Of a DNA stretch of 64,000 bases, positions 55,134 through 63,345 are shown in pieces. Made by a program: the position numbers and the translations under genes. Under the pieces are notes generated by a model. That model was not told the DNA's origin. It did no database searches and worked only from the letters and a program-made list of their open reading frames with translations. The stretch spans positions 310,001-374,000 of the forward strand of contig NZ_VELE01000001.1 in assembly GCF_007681555.1 (NCBI RefSeq), given 5' to 3'. Positions within the stretch are counted from its first letter, which is position 1. Each line of letters begins with the position of its first letter. This DNA is from Kocuria salsicia (GTDB taxonomy: Bacteria > Actinomycetota > Actinomycetes > Actinomycetales > Micrococcaceae).

Positions 55134-56609
55134 TCAGGATGCGGGGCGCGCGTGCGCGGTGATGGCGCCCGCGGGATCGACGACACCGGTGTCCCTGCCG
55201 AGCAGGTCCGTCACCGTCTCACGGCGCACGATCTCGCGCGTGGCACCGTCCGGTGCCACAGACACGATTCCAGGGCGCGGCAGCCAGTTGTAGTTGCTCG
55301 ACAGCGCCCAGCAGTAGGCGCCAGTCACGGGGACGACGAGCAGGTCCCCCGCCGCGACGTCGCCCGGGAGGTAGACGTCCTTGACGACGACGTCCCCCGA
55401 CTCGCAGTGCTTGCCCACCACGCGGCTGAGCACTGGGGCCTCGTGGGAGACCCTGTTGCCGAGCACCGCGGTGTAGTCCGCGTCGTAGAGCACGGGACGG
55501 GCGTTGTCGCTCATGCCGCCGTCCACGGAGATGTAGCGCCGCTGCACGCCCGGGGCCACGGTCACGGTCTTGACCGTGCCCACCGTGTACACGGTGCAGC
55601 CGGACGGACCGGCGATGTAGCGCCCCGGCTCGAAGGAAAGGTGTGGTGCGGGCAGCTCGGAGGCTTCCAGCGACTCGGCCAGCAGGGGGGCGAGGTCACC
55701 CGCGATGGCCGCTACCTCGCGCGGTGCGTCCTCGGCGGTGTAGGCCACTCCGTGGCCACCGCCCAGGTCCACCTCGGGCAGGACGACGTCCCAGCGGGCC
55801 GCCACTGCCTCTCGCAGCGCGAGCACGCGCTCGGCCGCCTGACCGAAACCCTCGGCGGCGAAGATCTGGGAGCCGATGTGGCAGTGCAGCCCACGCAGGT
55901 CGAGGGCGTCGGAGGCCTCCAGGCACGCCGCCACGGCCGTCAGCGCTGGAGAGTCCTCTCCGTCCCGCGCTGGGTTCAGGGAGAGGCCGAACTTCTGGTC
56001 CTCGTGGGCCGTGGCAATGAACTCGTGCGTGGAGGCGTGCACGCCCGGGGTCACACGGATCATCACCGGCGCGCGGGTGCCCCGGTCACGGGCGAGTCCT
56101 GAGAGCAGCTCGATCTCCGCGAGGGAGTCGACGACGATGCGCCCCACGCCCACGCGCAGGGCCAGCTCCAACTCTGCGGCCGACTTGTTGTTGCCGTGCA
56201 GCGCGATGCGTGCGGGATCGACCCCCGCGGCGAGCGCGACGGCCAGCTCACCCCCGGAGGCGGTGTCCACATTGAGCCCCTCCTCGGTGGCCCAGCCGAC
56301 CACGGCGGTGGTGAGCAGTGCCTTGGAGGCGTAGAAGACGGCCACCTCGATGCCGAGGGGGCGCAGCGCATCCTCGAACGCCTCGCGGAACGCTCGGGCG
56401 CGCTCACGGAAGGTGCGCTCGTCGAGCACGTAGCTGGGCGTCCCGTACTGCCGCGCGAGCTCCGTGACGGGCACACCGGAGACGCACACGCACCCGTCCG
56501 CGTCACGGGTGTACTGGCGCGTGAAGACCAGTGGGTCTAGCTCCGCCGGGTCAGCGGGGACTGCCAGCCAGGCCGGTGCGAGGGGGTGGGTTTCAAAGGT
56601 TTCGGACAC
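55134..56609 (-). CDS. lysA: Diaminopimelate decarboxylase
   Basis: A 491-residue PLP enzyme, last step of lysine synthesis and a drain on the peptidoglycan precursor pool. PLP Lys is in VAVFYASKALLT (near residue 95), HCHIGSQIF near 248, and the Gly-rich GGGHGVAY near 300. The active-site Cys region is KHCESGDVVVKD. GTG start three bases after argS. Usual length (about 450), slightly longer by an N-terminal extension of about 20 residues. Confidence 0.95.
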   Translation of the reverse strand: MSETFETHPLAPAWLAVPADPAELDPLVFTRQYTRDADGCVCVSGVPVTELARQYGTPSYVLDERTFRERARAFREAFEDALRPLGIEVAVFYASKALLTTAVVGWATEEGLNVDTASGGELAVALAAGVDPARIALHGNNKSAAELELALRVGVGRIVVDSLAEIELLSGLARDRGTRAPVMIRVTPGVHASTHEFIATAHEDQKFGLSLNPARDGEDSPALTAVAACLEASDALDLRGLHCHIGSQIFAAEGFGQAAERVLALREAVAARWDVVLPEVDLGGGHGVAYTAEDAPREVAAIAGDLAPLLAESLEASELPAPHLSFEPGRYIAGPSGCTVYTVGTVKTVTVAPGVQRRYISVDGGMSDNARPVLYDADYTAVLGNRVSHEAPVLSRVVGKHCESGDVVVKDVYLPGDVAAGDLLVVPVTGAYCWALSSNYNWLPRPGIVSVAPDGATREIVRRETVTDLLGRDTGVVDPAGAITAHARPAS

Positions 56610-56612
56610 GGG

Positions 56613-58283
56613 TCACATCCTCTCGGGGGCGCTCACGCCGAGCAGGTCCAGGCCGTTGGCGAGGACCTGGCGCACGGCGTCGTTGAGCCACAGTCGACTG
56701 TGGTGGATCGGGGCCACGGGGTCCTCGCTCTGCGGCGTGACCCGGCACGCGTCGTACCAGCGGTGGTAGGCACCGGCCAGCGCCTCGAGGTGGCGGGCCA
56801 CGCGGTGCGGCTCGCGGAACTGCGCGGCCTGCGCGACGACGGACGGGTACTGTCCCAGCGCCGCGAGCAGGTCCGCCTCGCGCGGGTGCTCCAGCAGCGC
56901 GGCGTCGAACAAGGACTGCCCCTGCTCGTCCGTGCGCGAGACACCGGCGGCCTCGGCGTTGCGGCTCACCGCGCACGTGCGGGCGTGGGCGTACTGCACG
57001 TAGAAGACGGGGTTCTCGTTCGAGCGCTTCGTGAGAACGTCGAGGTCGATGTCGATGTTGGAGTCCACGGAGAAGCGGGTCAGCGAGTAGCGCGCGGCGT
57101 CCACGCCCACGACCTCCACGAGGTCCTCCATGGTCACCACGGTGCCCGCGCGCTTGGACATCCGCACGGCTTGGCCGTCGCGCACCAGGTTGACCATCTG
57201 CCCGATCAGCACCTCGACGGCGTCCGGGGAGTCCCCGAGGGCCGCCGCCGCGGCCTTGAGCCGGGCCACGTAGCCGTGGTGGTCCGCACCCAGCATGTAG
57301 ATGCACAGGTCCGCACCACGATCCCGCTTGTTCTTGAAGTATGCGATGTCCCCGGCGATGTACGCGGCGTTGCCGTCCGACTTGATGACCACGCGATCCT
57401 TGTCGTCCCCGTGGTCCGTGGAGCGCAGCCACCATGCGCCGTCCTTGAAGTAGAGGGAGCCGGAGGTCCGCAGCTGCTCCAGCAGGGTCTCCACCTGCCC
57501 GCCCTCGAAGAGCGAGTTCTCGTGGAAGAAGACGTCGAAGTCCACCCCGAACTCGTGCAGCGAGGACTTGATTTGCTCGAACATCAGCTCCACACCGGCC
57601 GCCCGGAAGACCTCCTGGGGGTCCTCCGCCTCCAGCGCGTCCGGGTGCAGCGCGAGCACTTGGTCCGCGATCTCCGAGATGTACTGGCCGCCGTATCCGT
57701 CCTCCGGCGCGGCCTCGCCGCGGGCGCGGGCCAGCAGGGAGCGGGCGAAGCGATCGATCTGATTGCCGTGGTCATTGAAGTAGTACTCGCGCACCACGTT
57801 CGCGCCCTGCGCGCCCAGGATCCGGGCGAGGGAGTCCCCCACCGCGGCCCAGCGGGTGCCGCCCAGGTGGATGGGGCCGGTGGGGTTGGCGGAGACGAAC
57901 TCCAGGTTGATGGTGGTGCCCTTCAGTGTCTCCCCCGTGCCGAAGGCCGCGCCCTGCTCCACGATCGACTGGGCGAGCTCACCGGCCGCCGCGGCGTCGA
58001 GCGTGATGTTGAGGAACCCCGGGCCCGCGATGTCCACGGTCTTCACACCGGGCACCTGCGCGAGGCGCTCGGAGAGGATCTGTGCGACGTCCCGAGGGCT
58101 GCGCCCCACCTTCTTTGCCACCTGCATGGCCACCGTGGTGGCCCAGTCGCCGTGGTCACGGTTCTTCGGGCGCTCCACCTTCGCCTCGGGCAGGTCGACG
58201 CCGTCCACGACGGTGAGTTCACCGGCGGCCACGGCGTCCTGCAGGCATGCGGAGACGGCGGAGGAAAGTTCTTCAGGAGTCAC
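56613..58283 (-). CDS. argS: Arginyl-tRNA synthetase
   Basis: A 556-residue class I synthetase. Class I HIGH-like motif is in PTGPIHLGG (134-142) and the KMSK-like motif is MSKRAG near 340. The N-terminal Add-1 domain reads tRNA-Arg's D-loop, and the C-terminal DALR domain follows. I set the start at GTG 58283 ([15 protein letters not shown]) because TPEEL-type starts are usual and a TACACT box ends six bases before. A start at 58310 would add nine residues upstream of the promoter. tRNA-Arg(CCG) lies 205 bases away on the other strand. Confidence 0.94.
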   Translation of the reverse strand: MTPEELSSAVSACLQDAVAAGELTVVDGVDLPEAKVERPKNRDHGDWATTVAMQVAKKVGRSPRDVAQILSERLAQVPGVKTVDIAGPGFLNITLDAAAAGELAQSIVEQGAAFGTGETLKGTTINLEFVSANPTGPIHLGGTRWAAVGDSLARILGAQGANVVREYYFNDHGNQIDRFARSLLARARGEAAPEDGYGGQYISEIADQVLALHPDALEAEDPQEVFRAAGVELMFEQIKSSLHEFGVDFDVFFHENSLFEGGQVETLLEQLRTSGSLYFKDGAWWLRSTDHGDDKDRVVIKSDGNAAYIAGDIAYFKNKRDRGADLCIYMLGADHHGYVARLKAAAAALGDSPDAVEVLIGQMVNLVRDGQAVRMSKRAGTVVTMEDLVEVVGVDAARYSLTRFSVDSNIDIDLDVLTKRSNENPVFYVQYAHARTCAVSRNAEAAGVSRTDEQGQSLFDAALLEHPREADLLAALGQYPSVVAQAAQFREPHRVARHLEALAGAYHRWYDACRVTPQSEDPVAPIHHSRLWLNDAVRQVLANGLDLLGVSAPERM

Positions 58284-58289
58284 TGTGAC

Positions 58290-58295
58290 AGTGTA
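58290..58295 (-). promoter_or_regulatory. -10 box (TACACT) of argS, leaderless
   Basis: TACACT, GTCACA, GTG at 58283: six-base gap. This decides the argS start. Confidence 0.65.
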
Positions 58296-58432
58296 GCGGG
58301 GCAGGTGCATGCGGACCGATTCGCCGACCGTCACGCGCAGCGGTTCCCGCGGCCACGGACCGGTACGGTTCACACGCTCGCGGGCCCGTGCGGGCCCGGT
58401 TTGGTGCGGATTCGTGCACCGAGTGCACCTGG

Positions 58433-58438
58433 TAGTAT
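58433..58438 (+). promoter_or_regulatory. -10 box (TAGTAT) of tRNA-Arg
   Basis: TAGTAT 50 bases before the tRNA, with TTCGTG (58411-58416) sixteen bases upstream as a possible -35. Confidence 0.45.
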
Positions 58439-58487
58439 CGTCGAGTCGTCGTTGCAGCCCGGATGAAACGGGTGGCGCACCTGACAC

Positions 58488-58560
58488 GCCCGCGTAGCTC
58501 AGTGGATAGAGCGTCTGCCTCCGGAGCAGAAGGTCGTAGGTTCGAATCCTGTCGCGGGCA
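58488..58560 (+). tRNA. tRNA-Arg (anticodon CCG)
   Basis: A complete 73-base tRNA. Acceptor GCCCGCG pairs with CGCGGGC, discriminator A at 58560; anticodon stem TCTGC/GCAGA with loop CTCCGGA, anticodon CCG, reading CGG. T-loop GGTTCGAATCC is standard. CCA is not encoded. The 3' part (58527-58561) recurs at 60951-60985 as an attachment-site duplicate. Confidence 0.97.
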
Positions 58561-58561
58561 C
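58527..58561 (+). repeat. attL-like repeat: 3' end of tRNA-Arg
   Basis: 35 bases covering the anticodon 3' arm to the base after the discriminator. Matches 60951-60985 in 32 of 35 positions (differences at 58534, 58545, 58548). The copy here stays part of a working tRNA. Confidence 0.8.
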
Positions 58562-59160
58562 AAGGTAGGGCCCCTGATCATGAGAAACGCCGATCAGGGG
58601 CCCTTTTGGTGCCCGGAGTGAGTAGTGGCCAAGTACGCGTTGAGGTACGCAGTACGCAACGCGTCGCCGCCTGGATGCGGGTTGCCCAAGGGACGATGTA
58701 CTTCAGGCGTAGAGTGAACTTGAAGATAGTCACATCGTTAAATGATTGCGACTGTTCCCCGGGGCGGCCATCGCTTCAAATACAGGCCTTTTCTCGGAGG
58801 TTTGTTCGTCAGAGAGCCGCGGAGGAAGGACAGTCCGTGGCGATGCGGATGCCATGGAACGTTATCGTCCGTACCCACTTGCTCTTGCGCGCCTCACATG
58901 GCGACCAACGTCCTGCCCGGCACGAGACGCTCCAGGAGCGTGTTGAGTTGGGGTGTTCCGTCGAGGCTGCTCCCCACCCTGTGCTTGCTGATCGCAAATC
59001 CCTACGTGCAGGCCATTCACGCTAGCGGGCCCCGTTGGTTGTACCTAGTGGCGCTGCAGTCGATCTGGACCGGGTTGATCCGCGTGACCCCGCTTATCCG
59101 CGGAGGGGTGCGCGAGCGAGCCGAGCGCCGTCTATTTGTCCGTGATGACAGGAGTTTGTC
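58562..59160. other. Left part of the island, no clear gene
   Basis: A terminator hairpin is at 58568-58603. Beyond it there are only short open frames (about 140 residues each at 58606-59025 and 58742-59164) in different frames, with no motif I recognise. The DNA is lower in GC than the flanks and looks like decayed island sequence. Confidence 0.5.
58568..58607 (+). terminator. Terminator of tRNA-Arg
   Basis: GGGCCCCTGATC and GATCAGGGGCCC form a 12-bp perfect stem, followed by TTTT at 58604-58607. Classic intrinsic terminator, seven bases after the tRNA. Confidence 0.9.
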
Positions 59161-59793
59161 ATGAAATCGCACATCAATCGCAAGGTTTTCTTCTCCATGA
59201 TGGTAGGGATCGCGGTGGCGGTCGTGGCCGCCTTATTGGGGGCTGCGGCCGAGATCATCGGGTTGCTCGGCTGGATCTGTGCCGGCCTCACGTTCCTGTT
59301 CTGGGCGTGGGCCCGGTATTGGCGGGCCGATGCCCGCACCACGCGCGCTATCGCCCGGGAGGAAGGAAAGGCCCGGCGAGTTGTGGACGCGCTGATCATT
59401 GGTGCCACCGTGGTCAGTCTCGTAGCCGTCGTGTTCGGCCTGCTGCGATCGCGGCAGACCGACGTGGTCGGTACCCTGTCGGGGGTCCTGGCACTGGTCT
59501 CGGTGGTGGTTTCCTGGGCGCTGATCAACACGGTCTACGCGTTCAAGCTAGCAAGGTTGTACTACCATGATGAGGAACACGAGTTCACTTTCGAGCAACG
59601 ACAGGACCCGACCTACAGCGACTTCGCTTTCGTGTCCTTCATGGTGGGGATGACCTACACCTTCAACGCCAAACTGTCCTCGACCGAGATGCGTCGAGTG
59701 GCGTTTGGGTACTCCCTGCTGGCCTACGCCTTCGGCACGTTCGTCATCGCTGTGGCCCTTAACCTCGTGACCAGCCTCGGGCAATCCGGGTAG
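59161..59793 (+). CDS. DUF1345 family membrane protein
   Basis: A 210-residue protein with about five helices (about 10-55, 75-95, 103-120, 155-170, 180-203). The segment WALINTVYAFKLARLYYHD and the later PTYSDFAFVSFMVGMTYTFNA are diagnostic of DUF1345, a family of unknown function. ATG is preceded by AGGAG. It is the only intact gene in the remnant island. It seems to be in full working order; no frameshift is visible. Confidence 0.85.
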   Translation: MKSHINRKVFFSMMVGIAVAVVAALLGAAAEIIGLLGWICAGLTFLFWAWARYWRADARTTRAIAREEGKARRVVDALIIGATVVSLVAVVFGLLRSRQTDVVGTLSGVLALVSVVVSWALINTVYAFKLARLYYHDEEHEFTFEQRQDPTYSDFAFVSFMVGMTYTFNAKLSSTEMRRVAFGYSLLAYAFGTFVIAVALNLVTSLGQSG

Positions 59794-60117
59794 GGGTGCG
59801 GTCGACACCGCACAGGTCCTAATGGCCCAGGCCCTCTTAGAACCTCCACCCCCACACTGCGGGACTCCCTGCGGACCTGCGGAGCCTTGGCTGCCCCAAT
59901 TCCACACAGTAGTGGACTCAGTTGCGTGCATCTTCGTGTCATTGTCTTTGTCATAAGTCGAGTCAGGCCACTCGCCGCGACAACTGTGTGGCGGATCCCC
60001 CCGTTCTTGTTCATTTCGACCGTTGTTTGCGGTCCGCCATAAACGTTCGTTTGCGGGAGGGGGTGGAAAACGAACCGGTGACAGTTTCGGTTTAGGCCGC
60101 GAGTGTGAGCGGCTCGG
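59794..60117. other. Non-coding island segment before the IS remnant
   Basis: No gene. Contains two short direct repeats (CGTTGTTTGCGG at 60021 and CGTTCGTTTGCGGG at 60044) and, from about 60077, the outer end of the IS remnant (GGTGACAG). Confidence 0.4.
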
Positions 60118-60542
60118 CTAGCGGGCTTCGAACTCGATGGGCGTCAACCCGCCGAGTCTGTCCTGGGCTGGTTGACGGCGAGCTTCGCGGTCATCCGGTC
60201 CGGGATCACGTATCCGACGACGTGGTTGGAGAACACGTCTTTGATCGCGCAACAGCAGAGCGAGCCGGTTCGGTTCGTCGCCACAGAAGACCCGCTGGAG
60301 GTGGCCCTCGAACACCGGCGGGCCCGCCGCGCCTCCTCCCGCAGGCACCGGTACCGGAATGGAGGGTCACCATCGCGGGCAGCACGCAGTGCGTGGATGC
60401 GGTGCGCGCCCAGGAGGTCCGCGTCTCGGACCGGGGAGCGGCGCCACCGATAGCAGGGCTGCCTGGGAAGCTTGAAAACCCGGCACGACACCGTCACGGG
60501 TATCCCCGCTTCGGCGAGCTCGGCAACGAGCGGGTATGTCAT
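60118..60542 (-). pseudogene. IS3 OrfB transposase, internally deleted and frameshifted
   Basis: The start MTYPLVAELAEAGIPV and DPPFRYRCLREEA match the N-terminal part of IS3-type OrfB. It then jumps to the CAIKDVFSNHVVGYVIPDRM core segment, and after TAKLAVNQ jumps again, with a frame change near 60150, to the extreme C-terminal LTPIEFEAR. The regions carrying the first Asp, and the last Asp and Glu, of the DDE triad are absent or separated, so it is catalytically dead. Confidence 0.8.
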
Positions 60543-60853
60543 TGTGGGCAGCTGCCGAGGCGCAGATTCGCTGGCGACAGATACGCCGCAGCCCTCCTGA
60601 GCACCTCGTTGTCCTGCGCGAGGAGGCGGATCCGCTTCTTCAGCTCCCGAGCCTCCGCCGCGTGTGCCGCAGCGTGACCAGGCCGATTTCCTTCTGCACC
60701 GTCGGCCTGACGGAGCCAGTTCTGCAGGGTCGCTTCGCTGATACCGAAGTCGGTAGCGATCTGTTTAATGGTGTCGCCACTCTCACCACTCTCACGGCGA
60801 CGAGCGACCGCGATGACGTCCTCACGGAACTCTCCGGGATAAGGACCAGCCAT
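60539..60853 (-). CDS. IS3-family OrfA (helix-turn-helix) protein
   Basis: A 104-residue protein with MAGPYPGEFREDVIAVARR, a helix-turn-helix of the IS3 OrfA type (IKQIATDFGISEATLQNWLRQAD), and a leucine-zipper-like coiled coil (RIRLLAQDNEVLRRAAAYLS). It is full length, so only OrfB is broken. It overlaps OrfB's start by four bases (ATGA). The ATG at 60853 is preferred to 60889. Confidence 0.75.
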   Translation of the reverse strand: MAGPYPGEFREDVIAVARRRESGESGDTIKQIATDFGISEATLQNWLRQADGAEGNRPGHAAAHAAEARELKKRIRLLAQDNEVLRRAAAYLSPANLRLGSCPQ

Positions 60854-60950
60854 GATGACATCCTCCCCGCCAGCGCCTCTCAACGCCAACGATCAGTTGA
60901 CACCTATTCGTTCCCCACGCCCCTATTACCCGCTGCTGGTACCGACGACG

Positions 60951-60985
60951 CAGAAGGCCGTAGGTTCGCATTCTGTCGCGGGCAC
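60951..60985 (+). repeat. attR-like duplicate of the tRNA-Arg 3' end
   Basis: 35 bases that match 58527-58561 with three mismatches; includes a T-arm like GGTTCGCATTC and the acceptor CGCGGGCAC. There is no 5' half, so it is not a tRNA gene. It marks the right edge of the island. Confidence 0.8.
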
Positions 60986-61084
60986 TTTCCATGCCCTCTT
61001 CACCCCGCCCGCGCACACGAACCTCCGCGCTGTGCGGGCGCCGCCCTTCGGGAGCGCAGGACCCCGTCGTCTCAGAGCAGTGTC

Positions 61085-61465
61085 TCAGCGCCGTTCGCGC
61101 CGCTGCTCCCGCGTCCGCAGGTTCGGGTGCAGCTGCAGCGGGTCGTACGCGCTGACGACGTCGTCCCCCACGTACTGCTCCTCCAGCAGCGCGTCCTCCG
61201 CCACCGGCTGCGGTGCGGCCGTGCGCCGCAGCACCACTCCCACGATCGTGAGGACTCCCCCGACCCCCAGGGTCCCGAAACCCAGGAGCACCATCGTCCA
61301 GCCCCTGGCGTTCAGCGGCTCTCCCCCGTGGTCGGCGGCCGCCCGGCCCAGGGCCACGAGCCCCTCGGGAAGCGTGAAGCAGCACACGAAGAGAAGGATC
61401 AGCCCCACCGCTGTCACGACGGAGGTGAGTCGTTGTCTGCGATGGGGCTGATTCACTGGGATCAC
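61085..61465 (-). CDS. Small membrane protein of unknown function
   Basis: A 126-residue protein with two hydrophobic helices (about 12-38 and 55-82) and a polar C-terminal tail with an Arg-rich end (REQRRERR). No family recognised. The GTG start overlaps the ABC ATPase stop (GTGA), so it is co-transcribed with the importer and could be an accessory subunit; this is inference. Confidence 0.6.
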   Translation of the reverse strand: MIPVNQPHRRQRLTSVVTAVGLILLFVCCFTLPEGLVALGRAAADHGGEPLNARGWTMVLLGFGTLGVGGVLTIVGVVLRRTAAPQPVAEDALLEEQYVGDDVVSAYDPLQLHPNLRTREQRRERR

Positions 61466-62367
61466 CGATTCTCCGGTGCCACCTCCGCGGCGGAGGAGCC
61501 ACCCGTTGGTGCGCCACCCGGTGCCACTGCTTCCGCGGCGGCGTTGGGCCCGGCGCTGCGAGCTGTCTCCAGAAGCGTAGCGTCATCCAGCGCGGGCTCG
61601 CCCGTGGCGGCCTGGAGCTTGCGGAACTCCGCGAGCAGGTCCGCCACCGTGGCGCCCCGTTTCTGCTCGGCGTCGAGCTCGAAGAGGATCCTCCCCTCGT
61701 GCATCATGATCAGCCGGTTGCCCAGCCGAAGCGCCTGCTCCATGTTGTGCGTGACCATCAGCGTGGTCAGGTGCCGCTCGTTCACGATCCGCTCGGTGAT
61801 CTCCGTGACGTGCTGCGCGCGCTGGGGGTCCAGCGCCGCCGTGTGCTCGTCCAGGAGCAGGATCTCCGGGGCGGAGAACGTGGCCATGAGCAGCGACAGT
61901 GCTTGGCGCTGACCGCCCGAGAGCAGACCCACCTTCGCCCCGAGCCTGTTCTCGAGCCCCAGCTGCAGCGTCTTGAGCTCCTCGGTGAACTCCTGGCGCC
62001 GAGCCCTGGTCACGCCACGTGAGAGACCTCGGGAGAGTCCCCGGCGCTGGGCGATGGCCATGTTCTGCTCGATCGTCAGGGTGGGCGAGGAGCCCTTCAT
62101 GGGGTCCTGGAACACGCGGGAGATCCACCTGGCCTTGCGGTGCTCGGGCAGGCGGGTGACCGTGCGGTCCCCCACCCTGATCTCCCCGCTGTCCGGGATG
62201 ATCGTCCCGGAGACCGTGTTGAGCAGGGTGGACTTGCCCGCGCCGTTGGAGCCGATGACGGTGACGAAGTCCCCCTCGTTGACCGTGAGGCTCACGCCGT
62301 TGAGAGCCACCCGCTCGTTGACCGTCCCGGCGAAGAACGTCTTGCGGACGTCGGTGATGCTCAGCAC
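61462..62367 (-). CDS. ABC importer ATP-binding protein, TrpZ-type
   Basis: A 301-residue ATPase. Walker A GSNGAGKST is near residue 38. The segment MKGSSPTLTIEQNMAIA with the long Q-loop is typical of the TM_1275/TrpXYZ group. Signature LLSGGQRQALSL, Walker B ILLLDEHTAALDP, and THNMEQAL switch are present. A Pro/Gly/Ala-rich tail of about 40 residues follows. GTG at 62367, eleven bases after GGGAG, is chosen; an ATG at 62403 would add twelve residues overlapping the permease. Confidence 0.88.
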   Translation of the reverse strand: MLSITDVRKTFFAGTVNERVALNGVSLTVNEGDFVTVIGSNGAGKSTLLNTVSGTIIPDSGEIRVGDRTVTRLPEHRKARWISRVFQDPMKGSSPTLTIEQNMAIAQRRGLSRGLSRGVTRARRQEFTEELKTLQLGLENRLGAKVGLLSGGQRQALSLLMATFSAPEILLLDEHTAALDPQRAQHVTEITERIVNERHLTTLMVTHNMEQALRLGNRLIMMHEGRILFELDAEQKRGATVADLLAEFRKLQAATGEPALDDATLLETARSAGPNAAAEAVAPGGAPTGGSSAAEVAPENR

Positions 62368-62371
62368 GGGA

Positions 62372-63340
62372 TCACGCTCCCTTCCGTGCGTCGACGGCGC
62401 CAATGGCCGCGGTGACCGGGTGCTCGGTGGTCGCGCCCACGTCGGCCTGGACCTCCTGGGCGGCTCTGAGCGTGCGGCGCCGCTTCCATCGCTTGAACAC
62501 GCTCAGCTGGGGGAGCACCAGTGCGATCACCACGAGCACCGCGGAGATCAGCTTCATGTCCGAGGGGTTCAGGCCCGCCTGCAGCGCCACGGTGATGACC
62601 AGGCGGTAGAGCACCGAGCCCAGGACCACGGCGAGCGTGGTGACCACCACGGTGCGGGTCCCGAAGATGCCCTGGCCCAGGATCACGGAGGCGAGGCCCA
62701 CCACGATCATGCCGATGCCCATACCGATGTCCGCGAAGCCCTGGTACTGGGCGATCAGCGCGCCCGCAAGACCCACCAGCGCGTTGGACAGGCACAGCCC
62801 GAGGATCTTCTGCCTGTCCGTGTTGACCCCGAACGAGCGGATCATCTCCGGGTTGTCACCCGTGGCCTGCATGGCCAGGCCGGCGTCCGTGTAGAGGAAC
62901 CAGTCCAGCAGCACCTTGACCACGAGCACGCCCACCAGCAGGAGCAGCACTCCCCCGATGGTTCCCTGCAGCCCCACCTCGCGAAGCGGGGTGAAGACGG
63001 TGTCCTCCCTCAGCAGCGCGAGGTTTGCCTTGCCGTCCATGAGCCGCAGGTTCACGGAGTACAGGGCCGTCATGGTCAGGATGCCCGCGAGCAGCCCGTT
63101 GATGCGGGCCTTCGTGTGCAGCAGCGCCGTGATCAGCCCGGCCAGACCGCCCGCGACGAATCCCACCGCGGTGGCGAGCCACGGGCTGCCGCCGTTGATG
63201 ATGACCATCGCGGCGGTGGCGGCGCCGCTCGTGAAGGACTGGTCCACGGTCAGGTCCGGGAAGTCCAGCACGCGGAACGTGAGGTAGACCCCCAGGGCCA
63301 TGATCGCGTAGATCAGGCCCAGCTCGATTCCAGCGATCAC
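62372..63340 (-). CDS. ABC importer permease, TrpY-type
   Basis: A 322-residue membrane protein of about eight to nine helices, of the branched-chain/TrpY permease kind. LGLIYAIMALGVYLTFRVLDFPDLTVDQSF is at the N-terminus; ALSNALVGLAGALIAQYQGFADIGMGIGMIVVGLA is the usual EAA-like site. Some 60 polar residues close the protein. It lies five bases upstream of the binding-protein stop, in one operon with it and the ATPase. Confidence 0.88.
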   Translation of the reverse strand: MIAGIELGLIYAIMALGVYLTFRVLDFPDLTVDQSFTSGAATAAMVIINGGSPWLATAVGFVAGGLAGLITALLHTKARINGLLAGILTMTALYSVNLRLMDGKANLALLREDTVFTPLREVGLQGTIGGVLLLLVGVLVVKVLLDWFLYTDAGLAMQATGDNPEMIRSFGVNTDRQKILGLCLSNALVGLAGALIAQYQGFADIGMGIGMIVVGLASVILGQGIFGTRTVVVTTLAVVLGSVLYRLVITVALQAGLNPSDMKLISAVLVVIALVLPQLSVFKRWKRRRTLRAAQEVQADVGATTEHPVTAAIGAVDARKGA

Positions 63341-63345
63341 CGGTG

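Larger units (their letters stand above)
60077..60904 (-). mobile_element. Degenerate IS3-family insertion sequence
   Basis: An element of about 830 bases with an OrfA-like gene and a badly deleted OrfB. Outer ends GGTGACAGTTTCGG (60077) and, on the minus strand, GGTGTCAACTG (from 60904) look like imperfect terminal inverted repeats; they agree only in part. A full IS3 element is about 1.2-1.5 kb, so at least a third is missing. No target-site duplication was found by eye. Confidence 0.65.
58561..60985. mobile_element. Remnant of a tRNA-Arg-integrated genomic island
   Basis: About 2.4 kb between the tRNA 3' end and its imperfect copy, the usual footprint of site-specific integration. Inside: lower-GC DNA (28/60 G+C in 58681-58740 by hand count, against 47/60 at 19381-19440), one intact DUF1345 gene, an inactive IS3-type transposase and no integrase. 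The element has been shrunk by deletion. Right of it the housekeeping pattern resumes at an ABC importer. Confidence 0.72.

Noticed and set aside
58606-59164. Two open frames of about 140 residues in the island
   Set aside because: They overlap in different frames, have no motif and irregular composition. No ribosome-binding site is convincing.
60951-60985. Second tRNA-Arg gene
   Set aside because: Only the 3' half is present; no D-arm or 5' acceptor strand, so it is an attachment-site duplicate.
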